DNA of 64,000 nucleotides. Origin: Candidatus Acidiferrales bacterium. Its GTDB lineage: Bacteria; Bacteroidota; Ignavibacteria; Kryptoniales; JAKASW01. Position 1 is the stretch's first letter, and each line of letters begins with the position of its first letter. The notes under the pieces were generated by a model. It searched no databases. It saw only the letters and a program-made list of their open reading frames with translations, and was not told the origin of the DNA. Positions 54,212 through 63,769 of the stretch are shown in pieces. The position numbers and the translations under genes are program-made. The stretch covers positions 62,001 through 126,000 of the forward strand of contig DATJAY010000004.1 of assembly GCA_035515795.1 (NCBI GenBank), given 5' to 3'.

Positions 54212-56041
54212 ATGACCGGTAAAGAACTTCTAAACATTCTTAAAGATAAGGTACTTGTGTTCGATGGTGCAACAGGTACAAGCCTGCAAAATCAGAATCT
54301 GACTTCTGCCGATTTCGGCGGCGAGAAGTACTCAGGCTGCAACGAGTATCTCAACATCGTCAAGCCAGAAGCGACTGAGAAAGTGCACCTCGGTTTCCTC
54401 GAAGCGGGCGCGGATATAATAGAGACTAACTCATTTGGTGGTACATCGATTGTCCTCGCAGAGTACGGGCTTGCGGAGGAATCGTACGAGATAAACAAGC
54501 GCTCCGCCGAGACTGCACGTAAAGCCGCAGATAAATATTCCGGCAAGGGCCAGAAAAGATATGTCGCCGGTTCGATGGGTCCGACTACAAAGCTCCCCTC
54601 GCTCGGACATATCGAGTTCGATGCGATGCGGGATTCTTATAAAGTCCAGGTGAAGGGGCTTGCCGATGGCGGAGCAGATTTATTGATCGTCGAGACTTGC
54701 CAGGATTTGCTGCAGACCAAGGCGGCGCTTGCTGCGATACAGGAATACCTGGAAGAAACGGAGCGGGACATCGCCGTCGTCGCTTCAATCACCATCGAGA
54801 CGATGGGAACGATGCTGATGGGGACGGAAATCTCCGCCGCCTTGACAACGATCGAGCCATACGATATTGTCACCGTTTTCGGAATGAACTGCGCAACCGG
54901 CCCGAAGGAAATGGAAGAAAATGTCCGCTACCTCTGCGAGAATTCTCCGAAGCCGGTTTTCGTGATGCCCAACGCCGGACTCCCGGAGAACATTGGCGGG
55001 CAGGCGTGCTACCATCTTACGCCGGATGAACTCGAATTCTGGATGAAAAGATTCGTGAATGAATTTGGCGTAAGCATGATTGGCGGATGCTGCGGCACCA
55101 CGCCCGAGCATATAGCGCGGCTCGTTAAGATTGCGTCTGAATCGAGACCGAAGAAAAGGGAGTATAATTACGCTCCATCGGTGTCTTCGATCTATTCGAG
55201 CGTAGCGCTCCATCTTGACCCGCCGCCTGTAATTGTCGGCGAGCGCTGCAACGCGAACGGCTCGAGAAAATTCAAAGAGCTGCTCCTTGCCGAAGATTAT
55301 GACGCCATGGTGCAGCTGGCGAAGGAACAAATGAAAGAGGGCGCGCACATACTCGATTTGTGTGTTGCCTATGTCGGACGGGATGAAGTCCGCGACATCA
55401 AGGAAGTAGTGAAGCGGTTCAACACGCAGGTTGCACTGCCGCTTATGATAGATTCGACGGAATACAGGGTGATAGAAGAAGCTTTGAAACGATACGCCGG
55501 AAAAGCGGTCGTCAACTCCATAAATCTTGAAGACGGCGAGGAGCGCATGCGCCATGTCCTGCCGCTTTGCAAAAGATACGGAGCCGCGGTGGTGGCGCTG
55601 ACAATCGACGAATCCGGAATGGCAAAAACCAGGGAGAAAAAATTTCAAGTGGCAAAAAGAATCCGCGATCTTGCGATCAATAAATACGGAATGCGTGAGG
55701 AGGACTTGATTTTCGACACGCTCACGTTTACTCTCGGCTCGGGCGACGAAGAATTTCGGAAGGCGGGTATTGAAACCATCGAAGCGATCAGGATGATCAA
55801 GAAAGAATTTCCGAAGGCGTACACGCTTCTCGGTGTCTCGAATGCTTCGTTTGGACTGAACGCTCACGCAAGACATGTTCTGAACTCGGTTTTCTTGCAT
55901 TATGCCATTGAGGCAGGGCTCGATTTATCAATCGTGAACGCTCAGAAGATAATGCCGCTGTACAAGATCGACGAGCGCGGGAGGGAAATTTCCCGCCAGT
56001 TGATTTTCGATGAGAGAAAATTTGAGACTGTAGAAACTTAA
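54212..56041 (+). CDS. metH: Methionine synthase MetH, N-terminal half (homocysteine and folate domains)
   Basis: A 609-residue protein covering the first two modules of cobalamin-dependent methionine synthase. The homocysteine-binding domain (1-~325) has VFDGATGTSLQNQ, VFGMNCATGP and IGGCCGTTPEHI, giving the three zinc-binding cysteines. The pterin-binding domain (~345-605) starts VIVGERCNANGSRKF and ends SIVNAQKIMPLYKI. It stops at TAA 56039-56041, and the B12 and activation domains continue in the same frame after 21 further sense codons. Either a natural two-gene split or a nonsense interruption. ATG 54212 is preferred over the longer frame from 54137 by homology. No SAM or cobalamin riboswitch was seen upstream. 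Confidence 0.9.
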   Translation: MTGKELLNILKDKVLVFDGATGTSLQNQNLTSADFGGEKYSGCNEYLNIVKPEATEKVHLGFLEAGADIIETNSFGGTSIVLAEYGLAEESYEINKRSAETARKAADKYSGKGQKRYVAGSMGPTTKLPSLGHIEFDAMRDSYKVQVKGLADGGADLLIVETCQDLLQTKAALAAIQEYLEETERDIAVVASITIETMGTMLMGTEISAALTTIEPYDIVTVFGMNCATGPKEMEENVRYLCENSPKPVFVMPNAGLPENIGGQACYHLTPDELEFWMKRFVNEFGVSMIGGCCGTTPEHIARLVKIASESRPKKREYNYAPSVSSIYSSVALHLDPPPVIVGERCNANGSRKFKELLLAEDYDAMVQLAKEQMKEGAHILDLCVAYVGRDEVRDIKEVVKRFNTQVALPLMIDSTEYRVIEEALKRYAGKAVVNSINLEDGEERMRHVLPLCKRYGAAVVALTIDESGMAKTREKKFQVAKRIRDLAINKYGMREEDLIFDTLTFTLGSGDEEFRKAGIETIEAIRMIKKEFPKAYTLLGVSNASFGLNAHARHVLNSVFLHYAIEAGLDLSIVNAQKIMPLYKIDERGREISRQLIFDERKFETVET

Positions 56042-56104
56042 TGCCGTGCAATTTCCCGGGCGCAGCTTTACTTTCTTAGCAATCAAAAATATTTGTTAGA
56101 TGTA

Positions 56105-57880
56105 ATGGCCGAACTTAAATGCACATACGATCCGCTTATCGAGCTTATGAGTTATTATGCGAATGCCAAGGCCCAGGCGAAGAGGGATGACGGAGAATCG
56201 CTTTCCTTAGAAGACAAGCTCAAGAGGCGCATCGTCGACGGTGACAGAATTGGAATCGACGATGATCTGAAACGGGCATTGGAAAAATACTCTCCTCTGC
56301 AAATCATAAACGAAATTTTGCTTGACGGTATGCGGACTGTCGGTGATCTGTTCGGAAGCGGGCAAATGCAGCTTCCGTTCGTTTTGCAGTCGGCGGAGAC
56401 GATGAAGACTGCAGTCAATTTCCTCGAACCTTTTATGGAACGCGTCGAGGGGATGCAGAAAGGCACCATGGTGCTCGCCACCGTGAAGGGCGATGTTCAT
56501 GACATCGGCAAGAACCTCGTTGATATTATTCTGACGAATAACGGATACAAAGTCATCAATCTCGGTATCAAAGTCCCGATCGAGCAAATCATCGAAGCTG
56601 CGGAAGCGAACAAGGCGGATGCGGTCGGGATGAGCGGCTTGCTCGTCAAGTCCACTGTCGTGATGAAGGAGAATCTTGAACAGATGCGGCAGCGAGGGAT
56701 AAGAATTCCGGTCGTCCTCGGCGGCGCGGCGCTGACTCGCAGGTACGTCGAGCAGGATCTACGCAAAATCTATGATGGCTACCTCTCTTATGCCAATGAT
56801 GCGTTTGATGGACTGCACTTCATGGAGGAGATTAAGTCAGGGAAAATCGACGTCGCGGAGTTAAAAGATGTCGAGACTTCATCTACCTCTCTGAACAAGT
56901 CGCTTGAACTGAACAACAAGGCAACTGCGGCGGACAAAGGAAGGGGGGCAGAACATGGACCTGAGATCCGGAATTTAATCCCGACCGGAGTTCTACAGTC
57001 GGGACGGAATTCGAGGGTTAAAAAGGATGTCCCTGTTCCGACGCCTCCATTTTACGGCAGTGCGGTCGTCAACAGCATGAAACTTGAAAAGATCTGGGAA
57101 TATTTGAACGAAGTCGCTCTCATACGCGGTCAATGGCAGTTTTCGAAAAAAGGAAAAAAGGAAGAAGAATATAATAAACTTCTCGAATCGGAAGTCTACC
57201 CTGCACTTGATGAACAAAAGCTCATTGCCAAGAGGGAGAAGCTTTTTGAGCCGAAGGTTGTCTACGGATATTTCCCGTGTCAGTCTTCAGGCGAGGATCT
57301 TGTGATCTATCGTCCGAAGGATGAAAAAGATCTTTTTACCAAATGGAAATTTAAGCAGGGCAACACAAGAGATCTGGTTGAGTGGGTGCGATTTAAGTTC
57401 CCAAGACAGAGTGATGATAGGTTTCTCTGTATATCGGATTATTTCAGATCGGTCGATTCGGGAACCTTCGACGTTATCGCGATGCAGGTTGTGACGATCG
57501 GTGCGAAGGCGAGCGAATACACGAAACATTTGTTTGAAGATGGGAGTTATCAGAATTATCTTTATCTCCATGGACTCAGTGTCGAGAGTGCAGAGGCGCT
57601 TGCCGAATACTGGCATAAGATTATAAGAACCGAACTTGGAATTCATTCTAATGACGCGACGGAAATGAAGCGGCTGTTCGCACAAGGGTATCAGGGTTCA
57701 CGCTACTCGTTCGGTTATCCGGCTTGTCCGAATCTTGAAGATCAGGCGAAACTTTTCGAGCTTCTGCATCCGGAAAGAATCGGCGTCACGCTCACGGAGG
57801 AGTTTCAACTTGTGCCCGAACAAAGCACTACCGCGATAATAGTCCACCATCCTGAAGCAAGATATTTTATTGTCAAGTAA
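56105..57880 (+). CDS. metH: Methionine synthase MetH, C-terminal half (B12-binding and activation domains)
   Basis: A 591-residue protein. The four-helix cap (residues ~10-115) is followed by the cobalamin-binding domain with GDVHDIGKN, where His132 is the lower cobalt ligand, and SGLLVKSTVVMKENLEQM and VVLGGAALTRRYV downstream. A charged linker (~225-305) leads to the SAM-dependent activation domain with YGYFPCQSSGEDLVIY and RYSFGYPACPNLEDQAKLF. Together with the preceding gene this gives a complete MetH (about 1,222 codons end to end, against 1,227 residues in E. coli). The ATG at 56105 has no ribosome binding site; an in-frame TTG at 56093 is the alternative. recN starts seven bases later. 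Confidence 0.9.
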   Translation: MAELKCTYDPLIELMSYYANAKAQAKRDDGESLSLEDKLKRRIVDGDRIGIDDDLKRALEKYSPLQIINEILLDGMRTVGDLFGSGQMQLPFVLQSAETMKTAVNFLEPFMERVEGMQKGTMVLATVKGDVHDIGKNLVDIILTNNGYKVINLGIKVPIEQIIEAAEANKADAVGMSGLLVKSTVVMKENLEQMRQRGIRIPVVLGGAALTRRYVEQDLRKIYDGYLSYANDAFDGLHFMEEIKSGKIDVAELKDVETSSTSLNKSLELNNKATAADKGRGAEHGPEIRNLIPTGVLQSGRNSRVKKDVPVPTPPFYGSAVVNSMKLEKIWEYLNEVALIRGQWQFSKKGKKEEEYNKLLESEVYPALDEQKLIAKREKLFEPKVVYGYFPCQSSGEDLVIYRPKDEKDLFTKWKFKQGNTRDLVEWVRFKFPRQSDDRFLCISDYFRSVDSGTFDVIAMQVVTIGAKASEYTKHLFEDGSYQNYLYLHGLSVESAEALAEYWHKIIRTELGIHSNDATEMKRLFAQGYQGSRYSFGYPACPNLEDQAKLFELLHPERIGVTLTEEFQLVPEQSTTAIIVHHPEARYFIVK

Positions 57881-57886
57881 ACGGCG

Positions 57887-59623
57887 ATGCTCAGAAACCT
57901 TTCAATAAAGAATTATGCCCTCATCGACGAGCTCGATCTCGAGTTCGAGACCGGCCTGAACATAATCACAGGAGAGACCGGTGCCGGGAAATCCATCATC
58001 ATCGACGCGATGAACCTAATTCTCGGCGAGCGTGCCACCTCAGAAGAAGTTCGCAGCGGGGCCGACAAAGCAATCGTCGAAGGAGTCTTCACGATTTCCG
58101 GAAATAAAAAAGTTCAACGCTTGCTCGAAGGTTGCGAGATAGAATGCGGCGACGAGATCATCATCAGGAGAGAAGTAAACCAGAAAGGACAGAGCCGTGC
58201 GTTTGCCAATGATACCCCGATTCCAATCTCGCAGCTGAAACAACTCGGCGATTTTCTCGTCGATCTCCATGGCCAGCACGAGCATCAGTCCCTCTTGCGG
58301 CCGGAAACACACATCGATCTTCTAGATGATTTCGGCGGGCTTGACAATCTCATAAAGGATTTCCGTGTATCATATCACGAATTGAATTCAGAGCTCGATG
58401 AGGTTAAAGGTCTGATCTCGAAACGGGATGCCCTCAAAGAAAAAAAAGAACTTTACGCATTCCAGATCAAAGAGATTGATGCCGTTAATCCCGTGCCTGG
58501 CGAAATGGATAAGCTCGAAGCGGAACTTAAAATCCTGGAGAATGCTGAAAAGCTTTACGAGTCGACGACGAAATTGTACGAGATCCTGTACGACAGTGAA
58601 AGCTCGATCCACGACCAGCTTGTCGTCGTCAGGAACCAGCTTGAGGATCTTTCACAGATCGATAAATCATTCGAAGCACCAAAGGAAGAGAGCGAGAGTG
58701 CGAAAGCCGTCGTCGATGAGATAACGAGGTTTGTTCAGAGTTACAGCAGCAAAATTGATTTCAACCCGCAGAGGCTGGAAGAAATCCGCGAACGCCTCGG
58801 TGTGCTCACCATGTTCAGGAAAAAATACGGAGGCTCGCTCGAGGCGGCAGTTGAATACAGGGAGAAAATCGGAAAAGAATTCGCACTGGCGGAAAACTTT
58901 GATGAGGAAATTCAAAAGCTGGAGTCGAAGGTCGAATTTGCACGGGCAAAGGTTTCCGAAATTGCAGAACGGCTTTCCACGAAACGGCGTGAGGTCGCAG
59001 ATCGTATAACGAAAAGTATCGTAGGGGTACTGGCCGAAATCGGAATCGAGAAAGCGAAATTTGATGTTGAGATCGCAAACAGGGAATATCATGGCGGTGA
59101 AGCAGCGTTGGCTGCAGATGCAGTTTGCGACAAGCCTTTTGCGAAGCTCGGGAGAGATTATTACGAAACGACGGATAAAGGTTTTGATATCGTCGAGTTT
59201 TTCGTATCCACAAATGTCGGAGAAGAGCCGCGCCCGCTTGCGAAGGTGGCATCAGGAGGAGAGATCTCTCGGATAATGCTCGCATTAAAGACGATTCTCG
59301 CAAAGAGCGACCGGCTTCCGCTTCTGGTTTTCGATGAGATCGATACCGGCATCAGCGGAAGGATCGCAGCGAAGGTCGGAAGAAGTTTGAAGAACCTCTC
59401 AGGATTTCACCAGATAATTACCATCACTCATCTTCCTCAGATCGCCGGAATGGCCGACGTCCATTTCAGGGTAGAAAAAATCGTGAAGGGAAAACGTGCA
59501 GTTACGCGGGTGAGCAAACTGTCCGACGAGGATCGGGTGCTCGAAGTGGCGAAACTCCTCAGCGGCGATGACGTTACGCAGGCAAGCATATCTGGGGCGA
59601 AAGAATTGATCGGGATGAAATGA
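57887..59623 (+). CDS. recN: DNA repair protein RecN
   Basis: A 578-residue SMC-like ATPase for double-strand break repair. Walker A is ITGETGAGKSIIIDAM (residues ~28-43), followed by the RecN-typical LVDLHGQHEHQSLL near 122. A central coiled coil spans ~150-390, and the C-terminal half has the ABC signature VASGGEISRIMLALK, Walker B LLVFDEIDTGISG and the H-loop ITITHLPQIAG. Length is slightly above the E. coli protein. The stop overlaps the cysS start by four bases (ATGA), so recN and cysS are coupled. Confidence 0.96.
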   Translation: MLRNLSIKNYALIDELDLEFETGLNIITGETGAGKSIIIDAMNLILGERATSEEVRSGADKAIVEGVFTISGNKKVQRLLEGCEIECGDEIIIRREVNQKGQSRAFANDTPIPISQLKQLGDFLVDLHGQHEHQSLLRPETHIDLLDDFGGLDNLIKDFRVSYHELNSELDEVKGLISKRDALKEKKELYAFQIKEIDAVNPVPGEMDKLEAELKILENAEKLYESTTKLYEILYDSESSIHDQLVVVRNQLEDLSQIDKSFEAPKEESESAKAVVDEITRFVQSYSSKIDFNPQRLEEIRERLGVLTMFRKKYGGSLEAAVEYREKIGKEFALAENFDEEIQKLESKVEFARAKVSEIAERLSTKRREVADRITKSIVGVLAEIGIEKAKFDVEIANREYHGGEAALAADAVCDKPFAKLGRDYYETTDKGFDIVEFFVSTNVGEEPRPLAKVASGGEISRIMLALKTILAKSDRLPLLVFDEIDTGISGRIAAKVGRSLKNLSGFHQIITITHLPQIAGMADVHFRVEKIVKGKRAVTRVSKLSDEDRVLEVAKLLSGDDVTQASISGAKELIGMK

Positions 59624-61092
59624 CTACTGATATTTATCTCTACAACACTCTCACTCGGCAAAAAGAAAAATTTGTCCCCCTTGAAAAAGACAGGGTCGGA
59701 ATTTATGTGTGCGGGCCGACGGTATATAACGACTCGCATATCGGTCACGCTAAGAGCTATGTTTCCTTCGATGTAATAGTGCGATTTCTACGATTCCTCG
59801 GTTACAAAGTCACCTACGTGCAGAACATCACTGATGTCGGCCACCTCACCGATAATGCTGATGAAGGCGACGACAAGATCGAAAAAGTCGCCAAGAAGGA
59901 TCGGATAGACCCGATGGAAATTGTGGAGACGTTCATGCGGAGCTATTTTGAAGACATGGACAGGCTTGGCGTCGAAAGACCGAACATTTCTCCGAGGGCG
60001 ACGGGACATATCGTGGAACAGATTGAAATGGCAAAAGTTCTGATCGAAAAAGGATGCGCGTACGAAGCCGGCGGCAACGTGTATTTCGATATTACAAAAT
60101 TTCCGAGCTATGGAAAACTTTCCGGGAAGAAACTTGAAGATCTTGTTTCCGGGACGCGGGTAGAGCTGAGGAGCGACAAGAGGAATCCTTCCGATTTTGC
60201 CTTGTGGAAAAGGGCTGAGACCGGCCATATCATGAGCTGGCCCTCGCCGTGGGGCGACGGCTTCCCCGGCTGGCATCTTGAGTGCTCCGCGATGAGCATG
60301 AAATACCTCGGCGAGACTTTCGATATTCACGGAGGTGGAATTGACAACCAGTTCCCGCACCACGAGTGCGAAATAGCACAGAGTGAATCTGTCACCGGGA
60401 AACAATTCGTACGGTATTGGCTTCATAATAATTTGGTGACTGTGAACGGGATGAAGATGAGCAAGTCTCTCGGAAATTCTGTTATGTTGAAGGACGCGTT
60501 TAAAAAATACGATCCGGTTGTTCTGAGATTTTTTATTCTTCAGAGCCACTATCGAAGTCCGCTTGATTATTCGGATGAAGCCGTTGCAGCTGCAGGCAAG
60601 GGACTTGAACGACTGACAAACGTGGTACGGCAGCTCAAGGAAGCAATCGCGGAAAGCAGGATGCCGCTGGATTTGAACAACCTTCCGGAAGAGCCGGTAA
60701 ACATGAAGCGATATTATAATGAGTGGCTTGCCGCGATGGCAGATGATTTTAATACACCTTTAGCGATCGCTTCACTGTTTGAAATGCTGAAGGATGTAAA
60801 CTCGTTCCTGGCATCGGGGAACAGGCCAAACGAAGAATTTGCAGGAACGCTGCTATCATTCCTAAATGAACTTGCCGGCGGCGTGCTTGGAATTTTATCC
60901 CCCGAAAGTCAAAGAACTCACGATGTGGAATTAGAAGAAAAGTTGATTGAAACGTTGATTAATCTTCGTGCCGATGCGAGAAAGGACAGGAATTTCAAAT
61001 TGTCTGATACCATCAGAAACGAATTGCAGAAGATCGGTGTGGTTCTCGAGGATAAGAAGGACGGTACGACAATTTATAAAGTTCAGAAATGA
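59620..61092 (+). CDS. cysS: Cysteinyl-tRNA synthetase
   Basis: A 490-residue class I synthetase. CGPTVYNDSHIGHAKSYVSFD holds the HIGH-type motif and the first zinc Cys (Cys28 region). The zinc site continues with GWHLECSAMSMKYLG and FPHHECEIAQSE, KMSKS is MKMSKSLGNS near residue 277, and the DALR-type helical C-terminus follows. All active-site features are intact. It overlaps recN upstream and a 59-residue ORF downstream. Confidence 0.97.
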   Translation: MTTDIYLYNTLTRQKEKFVPLEKDRVGIYVCGPTVYNDSHIGHAKSYVSFDVIVRFLRFLGYKVTYVQNITDVGHLTDNADEGDDKIEKVAKKDRIDPMEIVETFMRSYFEDMDRLGVERPNISPRATGHIVEQIEMAKVLIEKGCAYEAGGNVYFDITKFPSYGKLSGKKLEDLVSGTRVELRSDKRNPSDFALWKRAETGHIMSWPSPWGDGFPGWHLECSAMSMKYLGETFDIHGGGIDNQFPHHECEIAQSESVTGKQFVRYWLHNNLVTVNGMKMSKSLGNSVMLKDAFKKYDPVVLRFFILQSHYRSPLDYSDEAVAAAGKGLERLTNVVRQLKEAIAESRMPLDLNNLPEEPVNMKRYYNEWLAAMADDFNTPLAIASLFEMLKDVNSFLASGNRPNEEFAGTLLSFLNELAGGVLGILSPESQRTHDVELEEKLIETLINLRADARKDRNFKLSDTIRNELQKIGVVLEDKKDGTTIYKVQK

Positions 61093-61268
61093 GAGATCGT
61101 GATTTCATAGAGAATGGCGTTGTCGCTGATAAATGGTCCCAACTTGATTATATTGTCATGGATGTTAAAGGCAGTGTCGGCGCCGCGACAAATAGAGAAA
61201 GTCTTCAATACGCATTGCACAGAAATGATCCGGGTATGTTCTGCGATGCGAAAAATATTTATGAATAG
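61089..61268 (+). CDS. 59-residue hypothetical protein coupled to cysS
   Basis: An open frame of 59 codons whose ATG overlaps the cysS stop as ATGA. The product begins MRDRDFIENGVVADKWSQLD and ends CDAKNIYE; it is acidic, soluble and contains one cysteine. I do not recognise a family. Support is the stop-start overlap, the balanced residue composition and the lack of another explanation for the 215-base spacer before the amidohydrolase gene; its short length keeps this tentative. Confidence 0.4.
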   Translation: MRDRDFIENGVVADKWSQLDYIVMDVKGSVGAATNRESLQYALHRNDPGMFCDAKNIYE

Positions 61269-61306
61269 GTTGCCATGAGTGCGAGAAGCCATTTTCCGGA
61301 GGAGGC

Positions 61307-62695
61307 ATGAACACAACAAAAATCATCGCCGGCGGTTATACGTTCACATGTAACGAGCGAAAAGATGCCGGCGCATATAATATAGCTGTTCGAGCTAACC
61401 TTATCGTCGATCTTTCCAGGGACCTTGATGGTCTGAAGCGAAAGTATCCTGAGGCAGAGATAGAGGACGTTGAGGGAAAAATCATACTCCCGACCTTTTT
61501 TAATTCGCATTTCCATCCGGAAGCGATCGTATGTCGATCCGTGGAACCCAGGGACCCCATCTCTCAGTGGCGAGAGGACTCACTGCTTAATGTGGAATTA
61601 TCGGTTGAATCGCAGAACGAGGCCTTTTTTGAAAAGCTGTACCATCTTGCGTTTTTCAGCGCACTGCAGTGCGGAGTCAGCGGGATCGCGTTTTCTTTGA
61701 TCGGTGACGAAGCCGGTGCTCGGGGAATGTACTCTGCACTGAAGCTTGCGGGCATCGATGCGGTTGCTTTTGCCGAAAGTGATTCACAAACTTCTTTTCT
61801 CAAAAGAGTGGTGGACAAGCATCTCAAGTACGGCGGCTCTGTTCCTTATCAAAAAGATCTAACGCTCTTCGGGTTAAGCGCAGTAGCGCGCATCAATTCT
61901 GAATCGCCCGGCTGGATCATGGCACATGCGGACGAGAGTGAGGATGACGTTGTCATAACTAGGTCGAATTTCAATTCTGGACTTATCCAGCTCTTGAAGA
62001 AGAGCAAACTGTTGGGAGCGAACACGATTTTAGTCGGACTTAACGGTACTCAGGCGAATTCGTTGAGAGCTGCAAGGAGTGAAGATGCAAAAGTTGTCCT
62101 GACCCCGACCGAGCTTTCATTGCAGAATTTCAGGTCTATCAGAAATGTTTTTGAAAAGTTTGCAATCGGTTCGAATTGGAAAACTCCTGGACTCTTTGAA
62201 GAGATGAAGCGACTCTTAGAGTTCGGAGTAACGCCGCACGAGGTGCTCGTTTCCGCTACTCGATACGGCGCTGACATGTTCAACATGGGCTCAAAATCCG
62301 GCAGCATAGAGATTGGAAAGCTGGCAAATTTCACGTTCGTTGACACGAGAAAGTATTCGGCGAGAAGGATAGAGAAGTTCTCTCTGGATGAAGCGGCCGC
62401 CGCGTTTATTGAGGATTACACAGATTCCGATGTTTCGGACGTCATGCTTGAAGGCGAGTTCGTGTGTAAGGACAGAAAATTGCTGCTGTACAACGGCGAC
62501 GAGTTAATGCAAGAGGGAGCGGATTTGGTTGAAACCGTTTTGAAGTACAAGGAAACGATTGTTTCCGAAGTGAAGTATTCGTCGCCGAAAGCTCCATCGA
62601 CACGGGAGGAAGATACCACGGAGATGGAGACCGATAACGGAAAAGTAGAACTGCCGAAAAATATTCGGAAAGTATTTGGAGAGGATGAATTTTGA
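61307..62695 (+). CDS. Amidohydrolase-superfamily protein with incomplete metal site
   Basis: A 462-residue protein with the layout of the ATZ/TRZ/cytosine-deaminase amidohydrolases. VEGKIILPTFFNSHFHPEA gives the HxH pair (His68, His70), IMAHADESED gives His207 and Glu210, and the C-terminal SGSIEIGKLANFTFVD closes the flanking beta domain. Two expected metal ligands are missing: where families read AHCVHL there is VGLNGT (residues 243-248), and where they read GTD there is GSN (Asn290). The last ~60 residues are an acidic, low-complexity tail. It may be inactive or have a changed reaction. GGAGG precedes the ATG. Confidence 0.8.
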   Translation: MNTTKIIAGGYTFTCNERKDAGAYNIAVRANLIVDLSRDLDGLKRKYPEAEIEDVEGKIILPTFFNSHFHPEAIVCRSVEPRDPISQWREDSLLNVELSVESQNEAFFEKLYHLAFFSALQCGVSGIAFSLIGDEAGARGMYSALKLAGIDAVAFAESDSQTSFLKRVVDKHLKYGGSVPYQKDLTLFGLSAVARINSESPGWIMAHADESEDDVVITRSNFNSGLIQLLKKSKLLGANTILVGLNGTQANSLRAARSEDAKVVLTPTELSLQNFRSIRNVFEKFAIGSNWKTPGLFEEMKRLLEFGVTPHEVLVSATRYGADMFNMGSKSGSIEIGKLANFTFVDTRKYSARRIEKFSLDEAAAAFIEDYTDSDVSDVMLEGEFVCKDRKLLLYNGDELMQEGADLVETVLKYKETIVSEVKYSSPKAPSTREEDTTEMETDNGKVELPKNIRKVFGEDEF

Positions 62696-62785
62696 TCGGA
62701 ATTCAATGGAGTGAGAAATCAAAAAGGTTAGACACATAATTCATCAATCCAAATCTATTTATTCGGTACTGAAAAGGAGAAGCTG

Positions 62786-63562
62786 ATGAGAATTATCATC
62801 ACAACAGTGTCATTATTTTTAATATGCTCCATGGCGTCTGCGGGAAACATCAATGGAAGCGCGGGAAGCGACGGGCAAGTTGAAGCTCGATACTTGATCG
62901 ATATGCCTACCGCCGGAATATTGCATAACGGGATGATCGGAATGGATGTTAATTTCTATGAACAGAGCGGTCTGTTGATGTCGCTTGAGGCTGGGGCATT
63001 TAATCGACTCACTTTCGGACTGAGCTATGGTGGTACTAATATTATCGGGTCAGGTTCAGTGGACTGGAACAAGCTGCCGGGAGTGAACATACGCTTTCGC
63101 GTAATTGACGAGACGGCGGATTTTCCGGCTATTGCTATCGGCTTCGATTCGCAGGGAAAAGACCCGTATGTTTCAAGGTATGATCGTTACCTGTACAAAT
63201 CTCCGGGTTTTTTTGCGGCTGGGTCAAAATATTTTAACATGCTTGGTTACTTCGGCCTGCATGGTGGAATAAACTATTCGCTGGAAAACAAAGACGGCAA
63301 CAAAAACATAAATTTTTATGTCGGCGCCGATAAGACGATAGGGAGTGATATCTCCGTAATCGCAGAATATAATTTCGGCTTAAATGATAACCTGACCGAC
63401 ACCCTTCGCCTGGCGCACCCGGGACCAGGCTACCTTAATGCAGGCGTGAGGTGGAGCGTCGGAAACGGATTTACCGTCGAGTTCGATTACAAAAACTTGT
63501 TTGATCTGAAGAAGACAGAGAGCGTTCGTACGGTCCGGATTGAATATGTCCAGACGATGTAA
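62786..63562 (+). CDS. Outer-membrane beta-barrel protein
   Basis: A 258-residue exported protein: signal peptide (residues 1-19, ending ASA-G), then repeated amphipathic strands with glycine and aromatic belts (LMSLEAGAFNRLTFGLSYGG, NIRFRVIDETADFPAIAIGFDSQG, FGLHGGINYSL, NINFYVGADKTIGSDISVIAEYNFGL, YLNAGVRWSVGNGFTVEFDYKNLF) and a closing VRTVRIEYVQTM strand. It resembles YjbH-like exopolysaccharide outer-membrane proteins in the strand pattern, but no family call is made. AAAAGGAGAAG precedes the ATG. Confidence 0.78.
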   Translation: MRIIITTVSLFLICSMASAGNINGSAGSDGQVEARYLIDMPTAGILHNGMIGMDVNFYEQSGLLMSLEAGAFNRLTFGLSYGGTNIIGSGSVDWNKLPGVNIRFRVIDETADFPAIAIGFDSQGKDPYVSRYDRYLYKSPGFFAAGSKYFNMLGYFGLHGGINYSLENKDGNKNINFYVGADKTIGSDISVIAEYNFGLNDNLTDTLRLAHPGPGYLNAGVRWSVGNGFTVEFDYKNLFDLKKTESVRTVRIEYVQTM

Positions 63563-63769
63563 AGAGTAACACCCGGACTTCTCTTCACCTGTCCAAATCG
63601 ATATGATTCGGGGCATCCGCAAGGTATTTGGATCTTAATCGGGGGGTAATTGTTTGCAACTTCTTATAGCATCCACTCGTCTATGAAGGTGTAATTAAAT
63701 TATTTTAAGGCTTCGAAAGAACCTTGTTTTGAATGGGTTTGTTAATGAAATTGACGTGAGATAAGCAGG

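Noticed and set aside
54785-55900. Long minus-strand open frame of 371 codons inside metH
   Set aside because: It is antisense to an unmistakable MetH domain, has Arg/His/Phe-rich composition, and arises from the codon bias of the real gene.
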